Below, in pieces: positions 50,518-58,631 of a stretch of DNA of 64,000 nt. Every line of letters starts with the position of its first letter. Position 1 is the stretch's first letter. This DNA comes from Ilyobacter_A sp963675185 (GTDB taxonomy: Bacteria; Fusobacteriota; Fusobacteriia; Fusobacteriales; Fusobacteriaceae): positions 806,001-870,000 of the forward strand of contig CAXXOH010000003.1 in NCBI GenBank assembly GCA_963675185.2. Reading direction: 5' to 3'. The notes under the pieces were generated by a model. It searched no databases and was not told where the DNA came from. It saw nothing but the letters and a program-made list of their open reading frames with translations. A program made the position numbers and the translations under genes.

Positions 50518-50707
50518 TTCAGTTTTAGCCGTTATGCTTATTTTTGGTGTATAAACATGGGATGCAAAAGACTTAGTTATGTGAATTTTATCTTTATTGT
50601 TACAAAAAATAGAAGCCTACAAAACAAAAAAAATTCTTTCGGGCCAGGAAATAACAACCCCACGTCATAAAAATTGAAAATTCATATACCGAAGCTTCAA
50701 CCTATTC

Positions 50708-52777
50708 TCACCCTTTTTGAAACTTAATGTAGAAAATGCTGCCTTTTTCGTACTCAGACTCAAACCATATCTGTCCTCCGTTTATATCAACCAGCCTTTT
50801 AGAGAGCGATAGCCCCAATCCTGTACCCTTTTCCCTGGTTCCTTTTGCCCTGCCATATTCTTTAAACACGTTCGCTTTGCTTTCTTCTTTGAGCCCTATC
50901 CCTGTGTCCTCTACACTAATAGTTACGTGTTCCTCATCCTCAGCTACATCTATTATTATATTTCCGTAGTCCTTGTTGTACTTTATGGAATTACTCAATA
51001 TGTTATTCAGCACCTGATATATCATAGACGAGTCGGCCAATATATATACTTCCTCTTCCACATTATTCTTCAGCTTTATGTTTTTAAGTTCCATAAGCAT
51101 TTCATTGTTGGTCAAAACCTCTTCCAAGAGGCCTTTTACTCCAACTTTTTCTTTAAATACCTCCATCTTACCGGCATTTAGTTTATTGAAGTCTAGCAGG
51201 TTGTCCACTAACTCTTTCAACCTCACACTGTTGCTGTAGACTTTTTTTATCATTCCAAAGATTTTCTCATCAAGACTCTCATTATTTATTATGATATTTT
51301 CTACAAATCCTATTATGGCAGTTATAGGGGTTCTTATCTCATGAGATACAACTGAAATAGCCATCTCAGTCTTTAGATTTTCACTCTCTAATTTCTGATT
51401 TTTAGAAACTAACTCTTTTTCCTTTTGGTAGAAGTCGCTTATATCTACCCCTATCCCGTAGAAAAACTCCTCACTGTTTATTTTTACCCTTGTCACTGTT
51501 TCGCGTATCATTTTATCCTCACCGTTAACCGAATACCCCTGGTCAAAAGAAAAATTTTCACTACCTTTTGATATCTCTTTTAAAAAACAGCTCTGTCCGT
51601 CATCCACGATTTCCAATAAAAAATCACCGTTTTCCAGCAGCCTATCGCGGTTTATCCCAAAGATTTTTTCAAACCCATTACTTATGTATCTATATCCGAC
51701 ATCCTTCTTGTACACATAAGAAAACGCCGCTAAAGAGTCGTTTAAGACTTCCAGAGAATTTTCAAAGCTGAATTCATTTTCTAGCAGAAACAGGTAGAGG
51801 TTCCCCGTCGGGTTAGCTATCTTGTTTATTCTTATATTTACAAATTTACCCTTGTTCTTTTTTAAAGGCAAGCCGATTTCATACTCATCCTTTTCCATAG
51901 CAGAATGCAGAGCCTCTTCATTCATAACATCGAAAATCGACATTATACTTTTATTTTTTATTTCTTTTTCTTCGTTCACTTCCAGTATCTCTAGCGCAGT
52001 TTTGTTGAATTCTTTCACATAAAGGTCAGATACAAAAAGTAAACCTTTCTTATTTAGGTAGAATAACTTTTCTATCCTGTCCCTGTAGCTAGATTCAACC
52101 CACATTATCTCGTCATCTATCTCACGGTTAAGGTAAAGTATTATCTCGAAAATCGAGATTAAATAAGCAGATGCAGTGAAAAGGAAAAACAATCCATTTC
52201 CCTGCACCACATACCCTATAAACATCAATTCGGAAAGAGTTTTAAACAAAAAAGAGCGTATAAAGTAGTTTATTTTTTCTTTCTTTATACACCGGTACAT
52301 CAAAAGAAGCTCACAATATAGCAAAAGCGTTATGTGCTGTGTCCAGTAGTTGTTTAGCAAAAGTATCACTATTACAAGGTTCAAAAAAACACTTGCTACA
52401 AATATGGCGACTATCTTTTTATAATTTTCCTTTTCATAAAATAAAAATATCGCAAAAAAGTATATAAAGGCTTCAAATATTTTCAACAGGTAGAAAGTGT
52501 AGTCTCTGAAGCTGAGGATAGAAAACCGCATCCCGGCAGCTATAGCCCCCAACAACAAGAGCAAGGAGTACCCGACCATGAGGTAGATGTACTCTCTTTT
52601 TGGGAATATTTTATTCGCTTTGTATGCCATAGCTATTATTACTGAGTAGAGTATTATGCAACAAATCTCAAAAAAATAAAAGAGCTGTGATACCTCTAAC
52701 CCTGGAAAATATAGTCCGAAAAATATATAGGCTACAAAAAACAGCCCCGCAACAATCAAGTAATTTGTCTTCTGCAT
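50708..52777 (-). CDS. Membrane sensor histidine kinase with PAS domain
   Basis: About 689 residues. Residues 1-220 hold seven or eight membrane helices with almost no periplasmic loops (YLIVAGLFFVAYIFFGLYF, FFEICCIILYSVIIAMAY and so on), in the style of MASE-type sensor regions. One or two PAS-like regions follow (about 230-450), then HisKA with the phospho-acceptor in SVVSHEIRTPITAIIGFVEN (about residue 478) and a HATPase domain (SNSIKYNKDYGN, VEDTGIGL, GTGLGLSLSKRLVDINGG). The ATG at 52777 follows the previous stop by one base and has GAGGTG upstream. No response regulator is encoded nearby, so it is an orphan kinase. Confidence 0.9.
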   Translation of the reverse strand: MQKTNYLIVAGLFFVAYIFFGLYFPGLEVSQLFYFFEICCIILYSVIIAMAYKANKIFPKREYIYLMVGYSLLLLLGAIAAGMRFSILSFRDYTFYLLKIFEAFIYFFAIFLFYEKENYKKIVAIFVASVFLNLVIVILLLNNYWTQHITLLLYCELLLMYRCIKKEKINYFIRSFLFKTLSELMFIGYVVQGNGLFFLFTASAYLISIFEIILYLNREIDDEIMWVESSYRDRIEKLFYLNKKGLLFVSDLYVKEFNKTALEILEVNEEKEIKNKSIMSIFDVMNEEALHSAMEKDEYEIGLPLKKNKGKFVNIRINKIANPTGNLYLFLLENEFSFENSLEVLNDSLAAFSYVYKKDVGYRYISNGFEKIFGINRDRLLENGDFLLEIVDDGQSCFLKEISKGSENFSFDQGYSVNGEDKMIRETVTRVKINSEEFFYGIGVDISDFYQKEKELVSKNQKLESENLKTEMAISVVSHEIRTPITAIIGFVENIIINNESLDEKIFGMIKKVYSNSVRLKELVDNLLDFNKLNAGKMEVFKEKVGVKGLLEEVLTNNEMLMELKNIKLKNNVEEEVYILADSSMIYQVLNNILSNSIKYNKDYGNIIIDVAEDEEHVTISVEDTGIGLKEESKANVFKEYGRAKGTREKGTGLGLSLSKRLVDINGGQIWFESEYEKGSIFYIKFQKG

Positions 52778-52778
52778 T

Positions 52779-53234
52779 TCATCCACCTCTTTTTATGAGA
52801 TTTAACAATTTCTTAAGCTCCTCAAACTTTTTACTTATACATCCCCTAGCAAACTGCAGATCTTCTTCTGAACCTATCAATAACTCAATTTTATAGCTGT
52901 CACCTTCAAAGTTTTCAGGAGTATCTATCTTAACTCTCTTATCCCTCAATTTACTTAGTGTTTTTTTTAAAGAATACATACTCTTAATCATAGCCGGGCT
53001 TTTATATGCTTTTAAGTACTTCAAAAATTTACTGGGGTTCTGCTTTTTGTTTGATCCGTACTCGAGGTCCACGCCCTCCAAGAACACCAATACCCTTCGC
53101 GCCTCCAGTTCACGAAAAAATTCCAGCATCTCTTTGGCGCTAGCATATGTAAGGTGCACGTTCTTTTCCGCATATTTTAAAAGTTTCTCTGCCCCATCTA
53201 TACTACTACTTAATATAAGCTCCTTTTTATCCAC
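52779..53234 (-). CDS. Conserved-looking protein of unknown function
   Basis: 151 residues, no signal peptide or membrane helix, rich in Lys and Leu and probably mostly helical (DGAEKLLKYAEKNVHLTYAS, KEMLEFFRELEARRVLVFLE). A central VLVFLEGVDLEYGSNKK stretch could be a beta-alpha core. I do not recognise a family. Start is GTG at 53234 with AGGTGA upstream. It lies nine bases after rimI and one base before the histidine kinase start, so it is translated with the kinase; a partner role for the kinase is possible but unsupported. Confidence 0.7.
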   Translation of the reverse strand: MDKKELILSSSIDGAEKLLKYAEKNVHLTYASAKEMLEFFRELEARRVLVFLEGVDLEYGSNKKQNPSKFLKYLKAYKSPAMIKSMYSLKKTLSKLRDKRVKIDTPENFEGDSYKIELLIGSEEDLQFARGCISKKFEELKKLLNLIKRGG

Positions 53235-53242
53235 AAAATCAC

Positions 53243-53677
53243 CTATTTCTCCAACATCATAACAATGGCGTCCTCGCCAGTGTCACCATAATAAGCTTTT
53301 CTTTTCCCAACTATTTGGAATCCGAAATTCAAGTATAGGCTTATTGCCGGGGTGTTGCCCTCCCTAACTTCTAAAAATATGCTCTTTCCGATTTTTTCCA
53401 GCATATCTTCCATGAGCAGTTTAGAGTAGCCCTGTCCCCTATATTTTTTCGAGACTGCTATTCTGGCCAATTCATACACGTCAAAGCTGTCCACGAGTAT
53501 ATAGTAAGCCACCATCTCTTCCCCTAAAAATAGCCCCACCAGCCTGTACAGCCTGCTTTGCAAAACCGACTGTAGCTCCTTTATACTCCAGGGAGTTATA
53601 AAATTTTCTTCCTCTAACCGGCTTAACTGTGCGAGCTCTTTCTTGTCTATCTCTTTCAAACTAAGCAAGCCGACCAC
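53243..53677 (-). CDS. rimI: Ribosomal-protein-alanine N-acetyltransferase
   Basis: A GNAT enzyme that acetylates the N-terminus of ribosomal protein S18. 144 residues with the RimI pattern: EENFITPWSIKELQSVLQ, LVDSFDVYELARIAVSKKYR, the acetyl-CoA loop RGQGYSKLLMEDML, and EVREGNTPAISLYLNFGFQ, then KRKAYYGDTGEDAIVMML. GTG start two bases after lepB with a poor ribosome site, so translation probably depends on coupling. Confidence 0.88.
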   Translation of the reverse strand: MVGLLSLKEIDKKELAQLSRLEEENFITPWSIKELQSVLQSRLYRLVGLFLGEEMVAYYILVDSFDVYELARIAVSKKYRGQGYSKLLMEDMLEKIGKSIFLEVREGNTPAISLYLNFGFQIVGKRKAYYGDTGEDAIVMMLEK

Positions 53678-53679
53678 CG

Positions 53680-54618
53680 CTACTTCAAGATTTCTATTCT
53701 GTTAATAGGCCAAAATCTAAAAAACGCTCTGCCCCTTATCCTATCTTCAGAAACGAAGCCCCACCATCTAGAGTCATAGCTGCCGTTGGTATTATCACCC
53801 AATGCAAAATAGTAGTCCTCCATAATTTCAGACTCGACCTTTTCTCCACTGATAAGTTTATCTATATTTTCTTTGTTATGTATAAAATCTAGCACCATCC
53901 CGGTTTTCTCCCCATTTACATAAAAATCTAGCTTAGGGAGTATCTCTGAAACTGCTCCAGGGTTCTTTAGTAGGTAGTCCTGCACTTCAGATATATTTAT
54001 ATTTCTCATCTTAAAATCATCATTATAGTTTCTATCAGGTACTATTTCCAGTTTGTCCCCTTTTTTAGGCACAACCCATTCCTGCCCCTGTATTTCGCCT
54101 AACTCGGTGTACTCCCTGTCAAATTTCACACCTGTAAGTCTTTCTCCGTTTATGTATAAGACACCTGCTTTTATATCTACCTTTTCTCCTGGGAGCCCCA
54201 TAAGCCTCTTTGTATACAGTACCTTATTTTGTATCGGTTCTTTGAATACTATTATATCTCCCCTTTCAGGCTTTGAAAATTTGTATACAACCATGTTTCC
54301 AAAAAGTCTGTCTTTTGGCATTATAGTTGGTATCATCGAACCTGTAGGCACAAGAAAATTCCCAAGATAAAATTTTTGAATTACCAATACAAGTATTATC
54401 GCAGTCCCCACAGTCTCAACAAAATTCACAGACTTGATAACCGCTTTTTTCGAGAACCCTCTTTTTAACTTTAATCCAGATATAAGAGCCTCCGAAAACC
54501 TATCTCTGTAAATTCTTATCCTCCTAGCTAGCTCCTTTTCTTTTATCCATATGAATATTAAAAACGATGTCAATACAAGGTAAAATATCCCGTTCAATAT
54601 CAGTTTTGAAGTTTCCAT
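53680..54618 (-). CDS. lepB: Signal peptidase I
   Basis: Inner-membrane enzyme that removes signal peptides from exported proteins. Two N-terminal hydrophobic segments (LILNGIFYLVLTSFLIFIWI and VGTAIILVLVIQKFYLG), then the catalytic Ser in VPTGSMIPTIMPKDRL (about residue 95), the Lys in LYTKRLMGLPGEKVDI, and box E GDNTNGSYDSRWWG. 312 residues; a longer insert (about 170-260) than the Bacillus enzyme, as in many Gram-negatives. First gene of the lepB-rimI-unknown-kinase operon; AAAGGAGC before ATG. Confidence 0.95.
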   Translation of the reverse strand: METSKLILNGIFYLVLTSFLIFIWIKEKELARRIRIYRDRFSEALISGLKLKRGFSKKAVIKSVNFVETVGTAIILVLVIQKFYLGNFLVPTGSMIPTIMPKDRLFGNMVVYKFSKPERGDIIVFKEPIQNKVLYTKRLMGLPGEKVDIKAGVLYINGERLTGVKFDREYTELGEIQGQEWVVPKKGDKLEIVPDRNYNDDFKMRNINISEVQDYLLKNPGAVSEILPKLDFYVNGEKTGMVLDFIHNKENIDKLISGEKVESEIMEDYYFALGDNTNGSYDSRWWGFVSEDRIRGRAFFRFWPINRIEILK

Positions 54619-54744
54619 AGCATGCTCCTTTCGCTCCGAGTTAATTGTCTAACAATTTATTATATAATATATAGCTAAATTTTTCTATAATTATGGTCTA
54701 AAAAATTGAAAAACATCTATATACAGACTTTTACGCAAAGAAAA

Positions 54745-54764
54745 AACCAGGCAAAAGCCTGGTT
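54745..54764 (-). terminator. Terminator of rplS
   Basis: AACCAGGC-AAAA-GCCTGGTT with T-run on the minus strand. Confidence 0.9.
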
Positions 54765-54777
54765 CCTCTTGTTATGC

Positions 54778-55128
54778 TTATTTTCTGATCTCTTTGATTC
54801 TTGCTTTTTTCCCAGAAAGTCCTCTCAAGTAGTAAAGTCTTGCTCTTCTTACTCTTCCGATTCTCTTAACTTCGATTTTGTCAATCATAGGAGAGTTAAC
54901 AGGAATAATTCTTTCTACTCCTACACCAGAAGAAACTTTTCTTACTGTAAAAGTTTTTGCAATTCCTCCACCGTTTACTCTGATTACTACACCTTCAAAA
55001 ATCTGGATTCTTTCTTTATTACCTTCTTGCACCTTGTAGTGAACTGCAATTGTATCCCCACCTTTGAATTCAGGGATGTCAGTTCTTAGGTAATCTTGTT
55101 CCACTAATTGGATTAGTTTTTCTTTCAT
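54778..55128 (-). CDS. rplS: 50S ribosomal protein L19
   Basis: Structural protein of the large subunit at the inter-subunit face. 116 residues with the family pattern: LVEQDYLRTDIPEFKGGDTI, VHYKVQEGNKERIQIFEGVV, ERIIPVNSPMIDKIEVKRIG and the C-terminal RRARLYYLRGLSGKKARIKE. It is not preceded by trmD or rpsP in this window. AAGGAGGAG before ATG. Single transcription unit with its own promoter and terminator. Confidence 0.98.
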   Translation of the reverse strand: MKEKLIQLVEQDYLRTDIPEFKGGDTIAVHYKVQEGNKERIQIFEGVVIRVNGGGIAKTFTVRKVSSGVGVERIIPVNSPMIDKIEVKRIGRVRRARLYYLRGLSGKKARIKEIRK

Positions 55129-55203
55129 TGCTCCTCCTTGATACTCTAGATATTCATTTAATCACTATCTATTAAAGCGGAATATCCGTGATTTAACTTA
55201 AGC

Positions 55204-55232
55204 ATTATATCATATCTCCTATGTTCAGTCAA
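55204..55232 (-). promoter_or_regulatory. rplS promoter
   Basis: Minus strand TTGACT (55227-55232), 17-base spacer, TATAAT (55204-55209). The leader of about 70 bases contains a short CGGA/TCCG stem. Confidence 0.85.
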
Positions 55233-55252
55233 GCTAACAAAAAATAAAAAAA

Positions 55253-55268
55253 CCGGGAAAATTCCCGG
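55253..55268 (-). terminator. Terminator of the rubrerythrin gene
   Basis: CCGGGAA-AA-TTCCCGG followed on the minus strand by a T-run. Confidence 0.88.
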
Positions 55269-55270
55269 AA

Positions 55271-55816
55271 TTATTTGCCAAAATATCTTTTAAGCAGACC
55301 ATTAAAAGCTTGTCCGTGTCTAGCCTCATCTTTGCACATCTCATGAACTGTATCGTGTATAGCATCCAACCCAAGCTGCTTGGCTTTTGTAGCTAGACCT
55401 TTTTTACCCATACATGCCCCATGCTCGGCATTCACCCTCATTTGCAGGTTTTTTTCAGTCGAGTCTGTGACAACCTCTCCCAATAATTCCGCAAATTTAG
55501 CCGCATGCTCAGCCTCTTCAAACGCTATCCTTTTGTACGCTTCGGCCACTTCAGGGTACCCTTCCCTGTCAGCTTGTCTGCTCATGGCCAGGTACATACC
55601 GACCTCTGTACACTCACCCATAAAGTTTGCTTTTAGTCCCTCTAAAATCTCAGAATCCACACCTTGAGCTACCCCTATTTTATGCTCATCTGCCCAAGCT
55701 AGACTTTCCCCTTCAGTAACCGGAACAAATTTATCTGCCCCAGCTTTGCATACAGGGCATACCTCCACGCCTGTTTCTAATATTTCACCACATACCGTAC
55801 ATCTCATTTTTGCCAT
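55271..55816 (-). CDS. Rubrerythrin-type NADH peroxidase (reverse rubrerythrin)
   Basis: Detoxifies hydrogen peroxide in anaerobes. The rubredoxin-like iron site is at the N-terminus (MRCTVCGEI and EVCPVCKAG, residues 5-23) rather than at the C-terminus, so it is of the reverse rubrerythrin layout. The diiron four-helix domain follows with ligands in FMGECTEVGMYLAMSR, FEEAEHAAKFAELLGE, VNAEHGACMGKKG and MCKDEARHGQAFNGLL. 181 residues. GAGGCAG before ATG; strong promoter upstream. Single-gene unit, probably induced by oxidative stress, though I see no clear PerR box. Confidence 0.93.
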   Translation of the reverse strand: MAKMRCTVCGEILETGVEVCPVCKAGADKFVPVTEGESLAWADEHKIGVAQGVDSEILEGLKANFMGECTEVGMYLAMSRQADREGYPEVAEAYKRIAFEEAEHAAKFAELLGEVVTDSTEKNLQMRVNAEHGACMGKKGLATKAKQLGLDAIHDTVHEMCKDEARHGQAFNGLLKRYFGK

Positions 55817-55877
55817 TTCTGCCTCCTCGTAAATTTTTATTTTGTCTTCATTATAATTTTGTTATCGTTACAAATTT

Positions 55878-55906
55878 ATTTTATACCAACCTTTCTCTTT
55901 TGTCAA
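55878..55906 (-). promoter_or_regulatory. Promoter of the rubrerythrin gene
   Basis: Minus strand TTGACA (55901-55906), 17-base spacer, TAAAAT (55878-55883). Confidence 0.85.
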
Positions 55907-56022
55907 TAATTTTTTCATATTTTTTTGAATACCGCTACAGTCTCTACAATATCAGAACTTTAAATTTAAAGAGCTCGTTCTCTTAGGCACTTTTTAGGAG
56001 AACGTTTTAATAAAAGTTTACT

Positions 56023-56258
56023 TTTTCAATGTTTTTTTAAATAATTTCTTGCTTTTTTTCAAAAATATACTATACTTGTAATGAAGGTTTTCGGGATATT
56101 TTTAACCGTTTTAGTTTTATATGTAGTAAAAAAATGCTCGTTTTCAATGTTTTTTTAAATAATTTCTTGCTTTTTTTCAAAAATATACTATACTTGTAAT
56201 GAAGGTTTTCGGGATATTTTTAACCGTTTTAGTTTTGTATACAGTAAAAAATTGCTCG
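56023..56258. repeat. Two tandem 118-bp direct repeats upstream of the binding-protein gene
   Basis: Copy A 56023-56140 and copy B 56141-56258 are identical over about the first 95 bases and differ at only four positions near the end. Each holds TTGCTT, 16 bases, TATACT (56049-56076 and 56167-56194), a plausible promoter. A third, decayed start (TTAATGTTTTTTATAT) follows copy B. A hairpin CGTTCTC/GAGAACG (55976-56004) lies just before copy A. Confidence 0.85.
56081..56158 (+). CDS. Possible hydrophobic micro-ORF A
   Basis: Predicted 25-residue peptide MKVFGIFLTVLVLYVVKKC plus a short SFSMFF tail: one hydrophobic helix with Lys residues after it, of the size seen for type I toxin peptides. 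ATG lies four bases after a TATACT -10, so an mRNA would have almost no leader and no ribosome site. It is inside tandem copy A. The differences between copies keep the frame open. It may equally be chance; a small RNA is an alternative. Confidence 0.3.
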   Translation: MKVFGIFLTVLVLYVVKKCSFSMFF

Positions 56259-56309
56259 TTAATGTTTTTTATATTAATATTAACTTTCTTGTTAAAAAAT
56301 ATATACTAA
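56199..56309 (+). CDS. Possible hydrophobic micro-ORF B
   Basis: Equivalent of micro-ORF A in tandem copy B. The first 20 residues match except V15 to T and K18 to N; the frame then continues in different sequence (LMFFILILTFLLKNIY) to 36 residues, adding a second hydrophobic stretch. Same lack of ribosome site. Confidence 0.28.
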   Translation: MKVFGIFLTVLVLYTVKNCSLMFFILILTFLLKNIY

Positions 56310-56345
56310 AATTAATACCTAAGGCCTCATACAAAGCGAAAAAAA

Positions 56346-56374
56346 TTACAACTGGTTGTAGTTTTTTATAAAAG
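56346..56374 (+). promoter_or_regulatory. Shared palindromic operator upstream of the binding-protein gene
   Basis: TACAACTGGTTGTA at 56347-56360, a perfect six-base-arm palindrome with TG centre. It overlaps a possible promoter, TTACAA (56346-56351), 17 bases, TAAAAG. Differs by one base from the site inside the symporter promoter at 20664-20677. Confidence 0.65.
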
Positions 56375-56489
56375 AACCCTTTATGAACTTTGCTCTAATC
56401 AGGTAACAACTCAATGTACAATCAACATATCCAGACAAGCTTACAAACGACTTCCAGGAACATACCATAATAAACAGTTGTGTTTTTTT

Positions 56490-56528
56490 ACATTTCTTAT
56501 CCAAAAAATAAGAAATGTTACTATAATA
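56490..56528 (+). promoter_or_regulatory. Inverted repeat and promoter of the sugar-binding protein
   Basis: ACATTTCTTAT (56490-56500) and ATAAGAAATGT (56508-56518), perfect 11-base arms, directly upstream of TATAAT (56523-56528). The -35 region falls inside the repeat and is poor, so an activator or repressor probably binds here. A small GTGCT/AGCAC stem follows at 56531-56543. Confidence 0.65.
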
Positions 56529-56565
56529 TAGTGCTCAAAGCACTAAAAAGAAGGAGGAGTTAGAT

Positions 56566-57504
56566 TTGAAAAAAAATATTTGGCTGATTTTCATTATGAC
56601 GGTTTTATTGGCATTTGTAGGGTGTGGAAAGAAAGAAGGGGCGTCTGAAAAAGTAAAAGTTGGGGTTGCTATTTCAAACTTCGACGACCAATTCTTGATC
56701 TCAATGGTTGACAAGATGAAAAGTTTCGCTGCAGAAACTTACGGTGACGAAATGGAAATTACTTTCGTTGACGCAAAAGATGACCCTGCTAAACAGCTTG
56801 GTCAAGTAGAAAACTTTGTAACTCAAGGTATGGACAAAATAATTGTAGTTCCAGTTGATTCAGATTCTAGTGACACTATGTCAAAACTGGCTGTTGACAA
56901 CGGTATCGACATCATCTACTGTAACAGACCACCTAAATCAGTTTTTGACGGCGTTTACGCGGTTGTTTCGCCACAAAAAGATGCAGGTATAATGCAAATG
57001 GAATACCTAGCTGAAAAAGCAGGACATAAAGGAAACGTTGTCGTACTAATGGGTGAGCTTGGACAAGATGCTCAAATAAAAAGAACTGAAGGATTTGAAG
57101 AAGTGGTTGCAAAATATCCTGATATGAAAATCATAAAAGAGCAAACAGGTAAATGGAGCAGAGCTCTTGGACTTCAAGTTATGGAAAACTGGCTAAACTC
57201 AGGTGACAAAATCGACATCGTAGCATCTAACAACGACGAGATGGCTATAGGTGCAATCAGTGCTATAGAATCTGCTGGAAAACTTGACAGTATCTTAATT
57301 GGTGGAGTTGACGGTACAGCAGATGGTATAGATATGATCTCTAAAGGAAAACTTGATGTTTCTATATTCCAAGACGGTCAAGGTCAAGGAGCTGGAGCTG
57401 TAGAAGTTGCTTACAAATTATGGAAAGGGGAACCTGTAGAGCAAGTTACTCAAGTTCCGTTCAAACTTATAACTCCAGAAAACTATAAAGAGTTCATGAA
57501 CTAA
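56566..57504 (+). CDS. Periplasmic sugar-binding lipoprotein (RbsB/MglB type), orphan
   Basis: Binds a sugar or cyclitol in the periplasm for uptake or sensing. 312 residues: signal peptide with lipobox FVGC (Cys20), then a two-lobed type I binding fold (KVGVAISNFDDQFLISMVDK, GMDKIIVVPVDSDSS, PKSVFDGVYAVVSPQKDAG, DIVASNNDEMAIGAISAIE, LIGGVDGTADGIDMISKGKL). The last segments match galactose/ribose/inositol binding proteins. Start is TTG at 56566 with AAGGAGGAG upstream. No ABC permease or ATPase gene is near: it ends in a terminator and is followed by insertion sequences. Codon choice looks like that of highly expressed genes. Confidence 0.88.
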   Translation: MKKNIWLIFIMTVLLAFVGCGKKEGASEKVKVGVAISNFDDQFLISMVDKMKSFAAETYGDEMEITFVDAKDDPAKQLGQVENFVTQGMDKIIVVPVDSDSSDTMSKLAVDNGIDIIYCNRPPKSVFDGVYAVVSPQKDAGIMQMEYLAEKAGHKGNVVVLMGELGQDAQIKRTEGFEEVVAKYPDMKIIKEQTGKWSRALGLQVMENWLNSGDKIDIVASNNDEMAIGAISAIESAGKLDSILIGGVDGTADGIDMISKGKLDVSIFQDGQGQGAGAVEVAYKLWKGEPVEQVTQVPFKLITPENYKEFMN

Positions 57505-57515
57505 AATAAAACTCA

Positions 57516-57540
57516 CAGCTGGCCTAGTAGCCAGCTGTTT
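57516..57540 (+). terminator. Terminator of the binding-protein gene
   Basis: CAGCTGGC-CTAGTA-GCCAGCTG followed by TTTCTATT. Confidence 0.8.
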
Positions 57541-57587
57541 CTATTATAAATTGCACTCAATTAAAAACTTAACCATTTTAATAATAT

Positions 57588-57649
57588 GACATCAAATACT
57601 AAAAGGCTCTCAGAATAAATATTCTGAGAGCCTTTTAGTATTTGATGTC
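57588..57649. repeat. 30-bp perfect palindrome next to the IS30 element
   Basis: Arms 57588-57617 and 57620-57649 are exact complements separated by AA; the core AGGCTCTCAGAATA and its complement flank the centre. It is a very strong hairpin, 14 bases from the IS30 end. It could terminate the transposase transcript or be the palindromic target that IS30-type elements favour. Confidence 0.85.
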
Positions 57650-57662
57650 CTAGATTGTCAAA

Positions 57663-58631
57663 TTAAATGCAACACTCTTGGATTTCACCCCAAAATACTT
57701 CATGGGGTGTTTTCCAACCTAGACGTTTTCTCGGTCTATGATTAAGTGCTTCCATCACTTTTCTTACCTCTTCTTTTGTTAACTTAAAAAAATTGCTTCC
57801 TTTTGGAAAATATCTTCGGAGTAATCCGTTGTAATTCTCATTACATCCTCTTTCCCAAGAATGATAAGGGTTTGCAAAATAACACTCAACATTCAATTCT
57901 TTTTCGAGCTCTTTAAATCCTGCAAATTCTTTCCCATTATCAGATGTAAAAGTTTTAATGAACTTACCTGGTATCACTTTAAAAGCCTCTAAAGTCACTT
58001 GATTAAATGTTGCAGCCTTTCTGTTATCCATTAGCTCTACAAGTCCATATCCTGACTTTCTATCAACATACGTCATCATAGCTCCCTGTTTTCCTGAACT
58101 TACTACAGTATCATTCTCAAAATGTCCTATTTCACTTCTTTCATCTGCTTCTTTAGGCCTTTCTGATATGTTTTTCTTATCTGGAATAGTTCCTCTTGTT
58201 TCCTTAATGCCGTTAGATTTTTTCTTACCCTGTCTCGGAAGGAGTTCCTTTTCTGTACCCTTAAATTTCCCCTCTTTAATACCTCTGTAGATAGTCTTAA
58301 AACAAGGACAGTCAACACCTTTAATTTTAGCTCTACCAGCAATTTGTTCGGGAGTCCAACCATCTTCAAGTCTCATTTGAATATAGTCGACAATCTTTTC
58401 ATCTTCAAGCTTCTCCTTGGCTCCACATCCACATGAAGACTTTCTAGAATTGTATGCCTCTTGAGCGTTCAACCCTCTGTATTCGCCATCAATGCTATTC
58501 CGCTTGATTTCTCTTCCAATACTGGATCTGTTTCTGCCTAGTATTTTTGCGATATGAAGGGGTTTCATCCCTTTTGCTAAAGATAACGCTATTGTTTCTC
58601 TTTCATTTATGCTAAAATATGTATGACTCAT
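57663..58631 (-). CDS. IS30 family transposase
   Basis: 322 residues, apparently intact. N-terminal helix-turn-helix (SINERETIALSLAKGMKPLH and ILGRNRSSIGREIKRN), then the DDE catalytic core: D in GHFENDTVVSS, D in FTSDNGKEFAG, and E in GCNENYNGLLRRYFP. MTYVDRKSGYGLVELM and HRPRKRLGWKTPHEVF are typical family segments. The last codons lie in the left terminal repeat. The element may be active. Confidence 0.93.
   Translation of the reverse strand: MSHTYFSINERETIALSLAKGMKPLHIAKILGRNRSSIGREIKRNSIDGEYRGLNAQEAYNSRKSSCGCGAKEKLEDEKIVDYIQMRLEDGWTPEQIAGRAKIKGVDCPCFKTIYRGIKEGKFKGTEKELLPRQGKKKSNGIKETRGTIPDKKNISERPKEADERSEIGHFENDTVVSSGKQGAMMTYVDRKSGYGLVELMDNRKAATFNQVTLEAFKVIPGKFIKTFTSDNGKEFAGFKELEKELNVECYFANPYHSWERGCNENYNGLLRRYFPKGSNFFKLTKEEVRKVMEALNHRPRKRLGWKTPHEVFWGEIQECCI

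Noticed and set aside
54643..54657. AATTGT-CTA-ACAATT inverted repeat upstream of lepB
   Set aside because: Only six-base arms in AT-rich sequence; likely chance.
55817..55877. PerR-like box before the rubrerythrin gene
   Set aside because: A TATAAT half-site is present but the second half does not match, so I did not call it.
56347..56360. Interpretation of the shared palindrome as an insertion-sequence end
   Set aside because: It is in a promoter spacer at its other occurrence (20664-20677), and neither site is at an element boundary.
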